The notes below the pieces were generated by a model. That model saw only the letters and a list, made by a program, of their open reading frames with translations. It was not told where the DNA came from and ran no database searches. From assembly GCA_041398565.1 (NCBI GenBank), contig JAWKUN010000002.1:248001-312000 (forward strand): a stretch of DNA of 64,000 bases. The letters run 5' to 3'. The translations under genes were made by a program, and so were the position numbers. Positions within the stretch are counted from its first letter, which is position 1. Every line of letters starts with the position of its first letter. Shown here piece after piece: positions 17,629 to 25,412 of this stretch. The stretch is from DATGPD01 sp041398565 (GTDB lineage Bacteria > Planctomycetota > UBA1135 > UBA2386).

Positions 17629-17781
17629 GACTACGGTTGGAGGAGTATCCGGACCCTCGGCACAATGACGCGGCCAGGCGCGAGGATTCAACAACGCAAG
17701 CGGGCACTCGCGCCGACCTCGGGCGGCGCGGCGAAAGCGCTGCGGACGAAAACCGGGCCGCACTGCGAAGCTTGGAGCAGC

Positions 17782-19188
17782 ATGCTCGCTCGCGGCGGCC
17801 CCTGCTCTGACGACCGCCCGACTCGATGGATCGCTGTTCTGGTCGCGCTCGCCGTGCTGCGGTGCAGCGTAGCAGCGCAGGACCCCGAACCCGCCGACCC
17901 GCCCGAGGCCGGCGCCGCCGACCGCGCCGCCGACCCTGCCATCGCCCACAAGACCAAGCCGTGGCTGCGCGGTCAGATCGACACCCGCTACCGCGGGCGC
18001 TGGGCCAGCGGTGCTGACGACCATGACCTCTACGGCACGCTGACCCTCGACCTCGGCGACGAGGACTCCGATCGCGTCACCGGGCACTTCATGGGCCGGC
18101 TGGCGTGGGACGTCGATGGCGCCGAGAGCACCGACTCGCCTTTCTACAGCTTGGCCGACACCTGGAACGACGACGTCGTGGGCTACGTGTACGACGCCTA
18201 CGCCGACGTGCACCGCGTCGGCGGCCTGTCGATGCTGCGCATCGGCCGCCAACCGATCTACGACACGCCTGAGTTCGCGTTCTTCGACGGCGTGCGCATC
18301 GAGAGCAGCGAGCTGGGCAAGGCCAAGGTCAAGGTCGGAGCGTACGGGGGGCTGTCGACGCACCTCTACGAGTGGTCGCACTCCGACGATTGGACGCTGG
18401 GCGCCTTCGTCCAGCTGCGCCCCTGGACCGGCGGACGCGTGCGCTTCGACTGGATGCACCTCGAAGACCAACGGCGCCTCGAAGAGCACGAGGACGACCT
18501 CTTGGGCGCCGCTCTGTGGCAGCGCATCGGCGAGCACCTGCGCCTGGAAGCGCAGTACTCGCGCATCGAGGATCGCGATCGCGACGTGCGCGGGCTACTC
18601 GGCTACACCTTGCCCGAACACGACCTCAACGCCACCATCACCTACTACCAGCTACTGCGCACGCAGCGCGACCTGGTCTTGGAGCTCGACCCCTTCTACA
18701 GCTCGCTGCTCGAGTACCGCCCGTTCTGGCAGCTCGGCGCTTCGGTGGCCAAGGGTCTGGCCGAGCACGTCCGCCTCGACGTCGGCGGCGACGTCCGTCG
18801 GGTACGGGACGACGCCGACATCGGCACGTTCAACCGCGACTACGAGCGTTACCACGCGACGCTGAGTCTCGACGAGCTCCTGGCGCAGGGCCTGACCGTG
18901 AGTGCCACCGGCGACCTGTGGCGAAGCGGCGGACAGGACGTGAGCAGCTTCGGCTTCGACGTGACCCAGGAGATCGCCAAGAAGTGGCGCGCCTCGGCGG
19001 GCACCTACTACGCCCTCTACAAGTACGATCTGTTCTTCAACCGTGAGAGCGACCACGTGCGCACCTACTTCGCGCGCGTGCGCTACAAGGCATCCGACGA
19101 CCTGCTCGGCTCCTTCGCCTACGAGTTCGAGGACAACGACCTGGACCAGTTCCACTCCCTTCGACTGGACGTGACATGGCGGTTCTGA
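17782..19188 (+). CDS. Outer-membrane beta-barrel protein (putative porin of a porin-cytochrome complex)
   Basis: This 468-residue protein has a signal peptide (WIAVLVALAVLRCSVAAQ) followed by a mature chain made of alternating polar/aromatic strands, such as LRLEAQYSRIEDRDRDVRG and VRTYFARVRYKAS, ending in Phe (WRF) as outer-membrane proteins do. I see no close resemblance to MtrB, but the role is suggested by position. Its 3' end overlaps the 13-haem cytochrome gene by 13 bases, so the two proteins are made together. A porin holding a multiheme protein across the outer membrane is the expected arrangement. The larger frame that extends left on this strand to 14689 is antisense to the decaheme gene and is not coding. 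Confidence 0.8.
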   Translation: MLARGGPCSDDRPTRWIAVLVALAVLRCSVAAQDPEPADPPEAGAADRAADPAIAHKTKPWLRGQIDTRYRGRWASGADDHDLYGTLTLDLGDEDSDRVTGHFMGRLAWDVDGAESTDSPFYSLADTWNDDVVGYVYDAYADVHRVGGLSMLRIGRQPIYDTPEFAFFDGVRIESSELGKAKVKVGAYGGLSTHLYEWSHSDDWTLGAFVQLRPWTGGRVRFDWMHLEDQRRLEEHEDDLLGAALWQRIGEHLRLEAQYSRIEDRDRDVRGLLGYTLPEHDLNATITYYQLLRTQRDLVLELDPFYSSLLEYRPFWQLGASVAKGLAEHVRLDVGGDVRRVRDDADIGTFNRDYERYHATLSLDELLAQGLTVSATGDLWRSGGQDVSSFGFDVTQEIAKKWRASAGTYYALYKYDLFFNRESDHVRTYFARVRYKASDDLLGSFAYEFEDNDLDQFHSLRLDVTWRF

Positions 19189-20195
19189 CGCATCCTGCGC
19201 AGCGACAGCGCGCCCGGTTGCTGTTCGCGTGCTTGCTCGGCGCGGCCGGATGCGTCCTGTTCGGCACCGGCCAGGCGACCGGCAAGAAGTTCGCTTTCCC
19301 GCACAAGGTGCACGTCGACGACGAGGCGATGGACTGCACCGACTGCCACCTGGACGCGGAGACGGCCGACGATCCGGGCATGCCCGCGCTGGGCGGCTGC
19401 GTGCTGTGCCACAAGGAGATCGACGCCGAGAAGCCCGCCGACAAGAAGGTCGAGGTCTTCTTCGCCGACGGCAAGTTCTTGGCGGCGCACGCCAGCGAAC
19501 TGGGCAACGAGATCCTCTTCTCGCACAGCAAGCACGTCGCCAAGGTCGGTGCGTGCGACAAGTGCCACGCCGGGATCGCCAAGAACGAGGTGATCGACGC
19601 GTCGGTCGCCGTGGAGAAGCCGGCTTGCCTGGCCTGCCACGCCGAGAACGACGTGTCGGGCGACTGTGCCACCTGCCACACGCAGATCTCGAAGGATCGC
19701 CCGCCGCGCACCCACGACGGCCAGTGGTTGCGCTACCACGGCAAGACCGTGCGTGCCGAGAGCCCGGCCCTGGTCGACCGCTGCGACATGTGCCACGAAG
19801 AGAACTCGTGCCAGACATGCCACCAAGTCGAGCCGCCGACCAACCACAACAACTTCTTCCGGCGCCGCGGTCACGGACTCATGGCACGCATGGACCGCGA
19901 CAACTGCGCCGCCTGCCATCGCCCCGACTCGTGCGACGCCTGCCACCGTCAGGTCTTGCCGCAGAGCCACGTCGGCAACTTCGGCGGCACCCAGAGCACG
20001 CACTGCTTCTCTTGCCACTTGCCACTCGAGTCGAGTGACTGCGCGACCTGCCACCGGGACACGCCGAGCCACTCGATGGCCGCGCCGTTGCCGCAGAACC
20101 ACTCGCCGAGCATGAACTGCCGGCAGTGCCACGGCTTGTCCGCCCCCTTGCCGCACGTCGACAAGGGAGATCAGTGCACCGCCTGCCACCGGTGA
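19176..20195 (+). CDS. Multiheme cytochrome c with 13 CXXCH motifs
   Basis: A 339-residue exported protein; hydrophobic N-terminus LLFACLLGAAGC, possibly a weak lipobox (A-A-G-C). Thirteen CXXCH motifs are counted from DCTDCH (about 47) to QCTACH at the last residues, roughly one haem per 26 residues. The F-P-H-K-V-H and F-S-H-S-K-H segments supply extra His that could be distal ligands, as in cytochrome c7/DmsE-like proteins. It overlaps the barrel gene by 13 bases and the next gene by a GTGA overlap, so the three form one operon. Likely the periplasmic or barrel-embedded haem wire of this conduit (inference). Confidence 0.88.
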   Translation: MAVLTHPAQRQRARLLFACLLGAAGCVLFGTGQATGKKFAFPHKVHVDDEAMDCTDCHLDAETADDPGMPALGGCVLCHKEIDAEKPADKKVEVFFADGKFLAAHASELGNEILFSHSKHVAKVGACDKCHAGIAKNEVIDASVAVEKPACLACHAENDVSGDCATCHTQISKDRPPRTHDGQWLRYHGKTVRAESPALVDRCDMCHEENSCQTCHQVEPPTNHNNFFRRRGHGLMARMDRDNCAACHRPDSCDACHRQVLPQSHVGNFGGTQSTHCFSCHLPLESSDCATCHRDTPSHSMAAPLPQNHSPSMNCRQCHGLSAPLPHVDKGDQCTACHR

Positions 20196-21001
20196 CCGCC
20201 GCGCCAGCGGCTGCGGCGCCGCCGCTGTGTACGACCGCCGTGCGCTCCGCCTCCGGTCGCCTCGGCCCGCGCGTGACCGTCGTACTGGTACTGGCGCTCG
20301 GCGCCGTCACCTTGCTCGGCACCCTGGCGGCGGCACGCGACGGCGTCATGGCGGCCCAAGCGGCCTACTTCGACGCGTTCCTGACGTGGGTGGACCTGCC
20401 GCTCGGCCTGGCGCTGCCGCTGCCGGGTGCACGGCTGCTCCTGTGGTTGCTCCTCGCCACCTTGTTGCTGGATCGCTCTGCGTGGGTGCCCGGCACGGGT
20501 CGCGCCAGCGTCGTCTTCGTGCATGTCGGCGTGGCGGCACTGCTGGCCGGCGCGGTGCTCGCGCCACGTACGCGGGTCGAAGGACACCTCTGGCTCGAGC
20601 CGGGCGAAGCCGTCTCGACGGTGCACCGCGGCGAAGGCGACACGATCCGGCTCCCGTTCGCGCTGCGGCTGCGCGCATGCACGCGCCGGTTCCACCCCGG
20701 CACCGACGTCCTCGCCGGCATCGAGGCAGGCGTCGACGTGCTCGTCGAGGGTCAGGCGCCGCTCGCCACCGTCATCTCGAGCAACCGGCCGCTGCGGCGC
20801 AGTGGCTTTGCCGTGTACCTGCCCGCGACACCCGCCGCGGCGCCGACCGACCTCGGCGCCCTTCACCTGGTGGCGGCGCGGAGCCAGGGGCACGCGCTCA
20901 CGGTCGCCGTGTCGGCACTGCTCGCCGGTGCGCTGGTCTGGCACTTCGGCCGAGCCCTGTGCCGGCACGTGCGCGCAGGCGCGCCGCCGGCACCGCCGTG
21001 A
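20192..21001 (+). CDS. ResB-like cytochrome c maturation membrane protein
   Basis: This 269-residue membrane protein has four hydrophobic segments (about 26-46, 67-83, 91-110 and 235-252) and a periplasmic domain between the third and fourth. The third segment, FVHVGVAALLAGAVLAP, and the general layout resemble ResB/CcsB, which deliver and ligate haem to apocytochromes outside the membrane. GTG 20192 was chosen because it forms a GTGA overlap with the stop of the 13-haem gene; the frame is open further upstream. Placement at the end of a barrel/multiheme operon suggests a dedicated maturation factor. It is shorter than typical ResB, so a divergent member is likely. Confidence 0.65.
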   Translation: MTAAPAAAAPPLCTTAVRSASGRLGPRVTVVLVLALGAVTLLGTLAAARDGVMAAQAAYFDAFLTWVDLPLGLALPLPGARLLLWLLLATLLLDRSAWVPGTGRASVVFVHVGVAALLAGAVLAPRTRVEGHLWLEPGEAVSTVHRGEGDTIRLPFALRLRACTRRFHPGTDVLAGIEAGVDVLVEGQAPLATVISSNRPLRRSGFAVYLPATPAAAPTDLGALHLVAARSQGHALTVAVSALLAGALVWHFGRALCRHVRAGAPPAPP

Positions 21002-21050
21002 GCAGCCGCGGGCGCGCCGCGCCAACACGGCGCGACCGCGGCCTCGGCCT

Positions 21051-21129
21051 CGGAGCCCGTGAGAGAATCGAGCGTACGGGCTCCGAGCATGTTGCTGGCG
21101 ATCGCCTTCGCGATCGCGAGCCTTCGGCT
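21051..21129. terminator. Three stacked hairpins between convergent genes (contains repeat family C copy 1)
   Basis: Hairpin 1 is CGGAGCCCGT (21051-21060) / ACGGGCTCCG (21076-21085), perfect. Hairpin 2 is GCGATCGC (21098-21105) / GCGATCGC (21110-21117). Hairpin 3 is AGCC/GGCT (21119-21129). The sequence TGTTGCTGGCG (21090-21100) plus hairpins 2 and 3 recurs at 56837-56879. It lies between stops at 21001 (+) and 21130 (-), fitting a bidirectional terminator. Confidence 0.6.
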
Positions 21130-23490
21130 TCAGCGGATCGTCACGTCGACCGTGTCGGTGAACGCCAGGTTGCCGTAGCTGGGGCAGCCACCCGCGACCC
21201 CGACGGCGCCACCCTCGAACGCCACCGTCCCGCCGAGCAGAACGTAGTCGCACGGGATGGTGACATTGAGGACCGCGGTCGAGAACGACACCATCACGCT
21301 CGGATCGATGCCGACCTTGCAGCCCTGCGGCGCGCACAGGGTCACTGCCGGCGCCGGCACCGACAGGATGATGAAGCGCGGCTGGGCGGTGCCGCCCACC
21401 GAGAAGGACATCGTCGCGCCGAGGGCTGGCTCGACGGCGGCCCAGGTCATGGTCAATCCGGCACAGGCGGTGCTGCGCGTGCTGTAGCCGCCCGGACGCA
21501 GGCCGTCGTAGATCGCGCCGCGGATCTCGCTGTTGAACGTACCCGACGTGGTGTCGGCGTCCCAGGCTGCCGCGTAGTGCGCGACGGGACCGCCGCCGCT
21601 GTACTGCGACACCACGCTCACGGCGCCCGAGAACAACCCGGAGGTGTCCAGGCCCACGCGCGCCTCGGTGGCGCGCAACCCGGCGCCCCGATGCACGGTG
21701 CTGACGTACACGTCCCAGTCGGTGAGGCCATACTCTTCGAGGTACGCGACCGCGAAGCGACAGCCGTCGCTGTCCACCGCCGGCAGCAGTTGGTGCCGCA
21801 TCCGCTCCAGCGGCGGCAACGCCTCGAGGTCACCCAGGAACGCCTGGCCGTCGAGCGTCGGCGTGGTGCCGTCACGGTAGACGCGCATGTAGATGTCCAG
21901 GTCGACGTGGGCGTCCGTCTGATAGGCGACGAGCCAGTAGCGCTCCGCGCCGAGGCCGCTCGGGCTCGAGACCGAGGCGTAGCGGTCGGTGTCGAGCGAC
22001 GGATCGATCGCGAACGTCGGCGTGAGCAGCAGACCGTCCCAGCTCAGCCGCGCTCCCAGGATGTCGTCGTGCACTCCGACGTCGCGGTGCCACACGACCG
22101 GCCAGACCTGGTAGCCCGACGGGCCGGCGCCGTCGCTCGAAGCGATGCGCGGCCACAGGTCCACGGTCGCGCCGCTGTTGTCGATCGCCTGCACCACTCC
22201 CGACGGCGTGCCGTCGTCGGTGACCATCCGGTAGTGGATGTCGGAGTCCGACGACGACAGCGTGCGCTGCCAGACGACCGCGAAGTAGGTCGGCGGCACG
22301 GCGTAGAAGTCGCCACCGACGTCGGGATTGACCTTCGACCCACCCTCGGTACCGCTCAGCTGCTGCACGGTGCCGACGCTGGTGCTGTTGCTCTCGCGGG
22401 TGCGCGACCAGATGGCCGGGCTGCCGCCGGCAGCCGGCGTCACGCTCGCCACCACCAGGAAGCGATTGCCGATGCGGTTGTAGGCGATGCGTGGCCCCTG
22501 CCACGAGTCGGTGGACGTGTCGATCCACGCGGTCGTGCCGGGAATCACGTTGCCCGCCGGGTCGACGGCGGTCGACAGCACGTCGTAGTCGGTGGCGCTG
22601 TAGCGGAACTCCCACACCAGCATGTAGCGCGCGTCGCCGACGCCGAAGGCGATGTCGGGCTGCGACAGGTCGTAGGCCGAGCTGGTGCCGGCGAAGAACA
22701 CGCTGACCACGGGATCGACGACGACCGGGAAGGGCACGGCCGCCAGCAGATCGGCGCCGGCGCGTAGAGCGATCCTGCCGCCCTCGAACACGGTCTGCAT
22801 GGCGTGGCGGACGCCGTCGGCATCGACCAGCACGGCGTCGCTGTAGAGGACGTGGCCGTGCGGCGACACGAAGCGGAGTCCGCCGGCGACCGTCTCGACG
22901 CGCATGTCGGTGCCGACGCCGAGCGAGATGTCCAGGTCGCCCTGCCACGCGGCGATCTCGAAGGTCTGCTCGACGTGGTCGGCGGCCAGGCGGTACACCT
23001 CGGTCATCGCCCCGCGTCGATAGCGAACGACGTTCTCCTGGCGCTGCGGCTCGACGCGCGCCGCCGGCCCGGTCGCTCCGACGCGCGCCAGCGCGAATGC
23101 CAGCGGGTAGCTGCGGTCGGCCTGCGAGCCGAAGAACGGCACGAAGGTCATGCCGTTGCGATCGAACGCCGCCTTGTAGGTGTCGGCTGCTGCCCACAGG
23201 ACGCCGTCGCGCTGGTCGAACGACACGCGCCCGCGCGGAAGCGCGACGTGGGCGAGCCGGCCATCCGGCAGAGCCACCGGTACCGAATCGGCCCGAGCTT
23301 CGAGGCGAGGCTCGCGCGCCTTGACGAAGTCGCTCGCAGGCGCGCCGATGGAGTCGGCGGGCAGTTTGGCATCCAGGTTGGCGACCGGCAGCTTTGCCGG
23401 CTGTGGTTTGACTTCTTGCGCGCGGGTGGACATCGAGAGCGCGGTGACGACCCCGCAGATCAGGAAGACCTCAACGAGAGAAAGGCGCAT
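21130..23490 (-). CDS. Large secreted beta-propeller-like protein, function unknown
   Basis: A 786-residue protein with an N-terminal signal peptide (FLICGVVTALSMSTRAQE) starting at ATG 23490. Residues 60-260 resemble a substrate-binding beta domain (DRNGMTFVPFFG). Residues 270-680 are repeated blocks of the type D-x-x-x-Y-x-V-V-W-x-R, such as RYMLVWEFR, FAVVWQRT, PVVWHRD and HYAAAWDAD, suggesting a propeller that could bind glycans or peptides. The last ~100 residues contain several Cys and end in a strand-rich domain. No enzyme motif is recognised. It interrupts the cytochrome island; no haem motif is present. Confidence 0.75.
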   Translation of the reverse strand: MRLSLVEVFLICGVVTALSMSTRAQEVKPQPAKLPVANLDAKLPADSIGAPASDFVKAREPRLEARADSVPVALPDGRLAHVALPRGRVSFDQRDGVLWAAADTYKAAFDRNGMTFVPFFGSQADRSYPLAFALARVGATGPAARVEPQRQENVVRYRRGAMTEVYRLAADHVEQTFEIAAWQGDLDISLGVGTDMRVETVAGGLRFVSPHGHVLYSDAVLVDADGVRHAMQTVFEGGRIALRAGADLLAAVPFPVVVDPVVSVFFAGTSSAYDLSQPDIAFGVGDARYMLVWEFRYSATDYDVLSTAVDPAGNVIPGTTAWIDTSTDSWQGPRIAYNRIGNRFLVVASVTPAAGGSPAIWSRTRESNSTSVGTVQQLSGTEGGSKVNPDVGGDFYAVPPTYFAVVWQRTLSSSDSDIHYRMVTDDGTPSGVVQAIDNSGATVDLWPRIASSDGAGPSGYQVWPVVWHRDVGVHDDILGARLSWDGLLLTPTFAIDPSLDTDRYASVSSPSGLGAERYWLVAYQTDAHVDLDIYMRVYRDGTTPTLDGQAFLGDLEALPPLERMRHQLLPAVDSDGCRFAVAYLEEYGLTDWDVYVSTVHRGAGLRATEARVGLDTSGLFSGAVSVVSQYSGGGPVAHYAAAWDADTTSGTFNSEIRGAIYDGLRPGGYSTRSTACAGLTMTWAAVEPALGATMSFSVGGTAQPRFIILSVPAPAVTLCAPQGCKVGIDPSVMVSFSTAVLNVTIPCDYVLLGGTVAFEGGAVGVAGGCPSYGNLAFTDTVDVTIR

Positions 23491-23800
23491 ACGGAGACCT
23501 CTGGAACGGGTGGAGGTGAGCACACGCGCGCCCGCGGTCGCGTCGCGACCCGTCGCTGCCGTTCCAGCGCCCGCGCGGCAGCACGCGAGGCTCGTCTCCG
23601 ATGACGGCCCACGGCAAGGGGTCCTGTTCTCGAGCGCGAACGTGTTCATGACGGCCGACGCACACGCGCACACGCGCGTGCGCTCACGGCCAGAGAAACG
23701 TCCACTCGCCGCGGCAGCTTTCGCGCGGCGGCGTGCGCAAAGAGACCCTACGCACGAACTCCGGCTGCCGGCTCGCTCCACTGCGCGGCGCCGGCGCCGC
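23491..23800. other. 310-base gap with no supported gene
   Basis: The stretch lies upstream of the secreted protein gene ending at 21130 and downstream of the one ending at 23801, both on the minus strand, so it should hold the promoter for the former. It contains alternating CG/AC runs (cacgcgcacacgcgcg near 23665) able to form weak hairpins, but no clear repeat or gene. Confidence 0.4.
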
Positions 23801-25072
23801 TCACATGTCGATCCATATCGCGCCAGCGTTGCTGGAGTCGAGACCACCCGCCGCCGGCTGCAACCACTGTGCGTACGCGATCGCGCCGACCAGCGCCGCC
23901 GACGATGGAATGCCGAGCGTGATCGTCGCGTCGCCGAGGCCGCTCGTGGTGGTCGGCACCACCAGGTCGCCGCCGGCCAGCGCCAGGCAACCTCCCGGCA
24001 GGGCGAGCGGTAGGCGCACGCCGACGAAGCGCTGGTCGCTGGCGCCGAGTGCGAGTACCGCGAGCGACGACGGTGCCGCGAAGGTCAGCTGCAAACCGTA
24101 GCTCGAGTTGCCCAACCGCGGATCGCCGCCGGCGGTCGCTTGGGCCAGGAGCATGCGGTTGCAGCTGCCGCCGAACGACACGGTCGCAGCCACCGAGGTC
24201 GGTCGAAAAGCGAAGTCGACCGGGTCGCCGGGCAGAGGTCCGGCCAGCATCGTCCACTGCGTGCCACCGAGCGCCTGGAACGACTTGAGGAACGGATGCG
24301 CACTGCCGCCCAACACGATGCCCTCGAGTCCGCGCACGTGCATCGCCGCCGTCGCTCCCGGAGGCAGCACCGGCACCAGGGGCAGCGGCACGGGCAGCGC
24401 GAAGTTGACGCTGATGGCGATGGTGCCGTCGTCGTGGCTGAGCACTTGGCGCGCCGCGCCCGTCGGCAGGTCGGCCACGCCGGTGATGCCACGCGGCGTG
24501 TAACCCGCGTACACCCACGGCCCGGCGATGGTCCGCCCGCTGACGAGGTCGATCCACCGCACCTGCGGGTCCGTGGTCGTGGAGCCCGACTGCGCCACCA
24601 CCGCCTGCGTCGTCGCGAGACCGAAGGTCTCGATCGCGCTGACCTGCGCCAACGTCGCCACGCGGCGGGCCACGCTGCCGTTCCGCTCGGTCGTGTACAC
24701 ACCCGCGTCGGTGGTCGTGACGAAGCGGCCGTCGAGCGCCTGGGTCAGGGCGCTGGCCGTGCCAGGCACGTCGCCGAGGCTGGCAGACTGGACGACGGTG
24801 GCGCCGGCGAGACGCAGGCGCACGAGCACGCTGGTGCTGGCCGGAGTCTGCAGCGCCACCACGACGTCGCGGTTGACCTGGTCGACGGTGATCGCCAGAG
24901 GTGGGAAACCGTCGAGACCGAAGCGGCCGATCGCCTGCACGCTGCCGCTGGCGAGATCGACGTCGAACAGCGACGTCGCCACCGGATTGCCGTGCACCGC
25001 GACGATGACGTGGTCGCCCGCTTGCGCAGCGAGGCCCACGGCGAGAGCGAACAGGGGGACGACGGACTGCAT
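23801..25072 (-). CDS. Secreted propeller-like protein with planctomycete-type C-terminal domain
   Basis: A 423-residue protein with a short signal peptide (VVPLFALAVGLAAQA). Residues 20-300 form repeated strands of a beta-propeller type (DHVIVAVHGNP, VNRDVVVALQTP, TQAVVAQSGST). The last ~110 residues begin with a FGGSC segment, contain LPGGCLAL and end in L-V-G-A-I-A-Y-A-Q-W-L. The same module ends the protein at 44033-45154 and, in weaker form, the one at 39270-42080. I take it as a lineage-specific anchoring or sorting domain (inference). No catalytic motif. Upstream lies family A repeat copy 3. Confidence 0.75.
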   Translation of the reverse strand: MQSVVPLFALAVGLAAQAGDHVIVAVHGNPVATSLFDVDLASGSVQAIGRFGLDGFPPLAITVDQVNRDVVVALQTPASTSVLVRLRLAGATVVQSASLGDVPGTASALTQALDGRFVTTTDAGVYTTERNGSVARRVATLAQVSAIETFGLATTQAVVAQSGSTTTDPQVRWIDLVSGRTIAGPWVYAGYTPRGITGVADLPTGAARQVLSHDDGTIAISVNFALPVPLPLVPVLPPGATAAMHVRGLEGIVLGGSAHPFLKSFQALGGTQWTMLAGPLPGDPVDFAFRPTSVAATVSFGGSCNRMLLAQATAGGDPRLGNSSYGLQLTFAAPSSLAVLALGASDQRFVGVRLPLALPGGCLALAGGDLVVPTTTSGLGDATITLGIPSSAALVGAIAYAQWLQPAAGGLDSSNAGAIWIDM

Positions 25073-25412
25073 GCGAGGCCTCCGGGGAAAGCGGAACTCG
25101 ATCCTAGCGCCCGCGGCTCCCTCGTGGCCGGTCGATCCGAGTGCGTCGGGCTGCCAGAGCCGCGATTGCTCGCGTGGCGAGCGAGTTCTGCGGTGACGTT
25201 CCCTCGGTGTGGACGGTCCCGCGGCAAGACCGAGCGGCCCTGGAAGCCCCGAGCAACATCATCGCCGGCGCCCCCTTCTGGCGAGCGGAGCGAGCGCGAC
25301 CCGTTGGTTGCCCGGCCGACGGCTGCGATGGGTAGCGCACACCGCGAGGGCAACACCGCGGGCCTCGACCTTTCGCCGGTGGCAGCGCGCGCTGCGCCGC
25401 TAAGGTTTCGAC
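25073..25412. other. Divergent intergenic region with repeat family A copy 3
   Basis: No gene is supported. Repeat copy 3 fills about 25148-25334, and the rest must hold the divergent promoters for the genes starting at 25072 (-) and 25413 (+). I could not identify -35/-10 boxes with confidence. Confidence 0.5.
25148..25334. repeat. Dispersed intergenic repeat family A, copy 3
   Basis: Aligns with copies 1 and 2: GCGATTGCTCGCG, TGGAAGCCCCGAG, CGCCGGCGCCCCCTTCTGG, GACCCGTTGGTTG, then GGCTGCGATGG. On the minus strand, copies 1 and 3 both read MLLGASRAARS in one frame, a simple sign of their common origin rather than a real peptide. Confidence 0.75.

Noticed and set aside
14689..17700. Very long plus-strand frame running through the decaheme gene (up to 1499 codons with the barrel)
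   Set aside because: It is antisense to a decaheme gene with ten haem motifs and a lipobox, and its sequence is low-complexity Arg/Gly/Val. Only the part from 17782 is a real protein.
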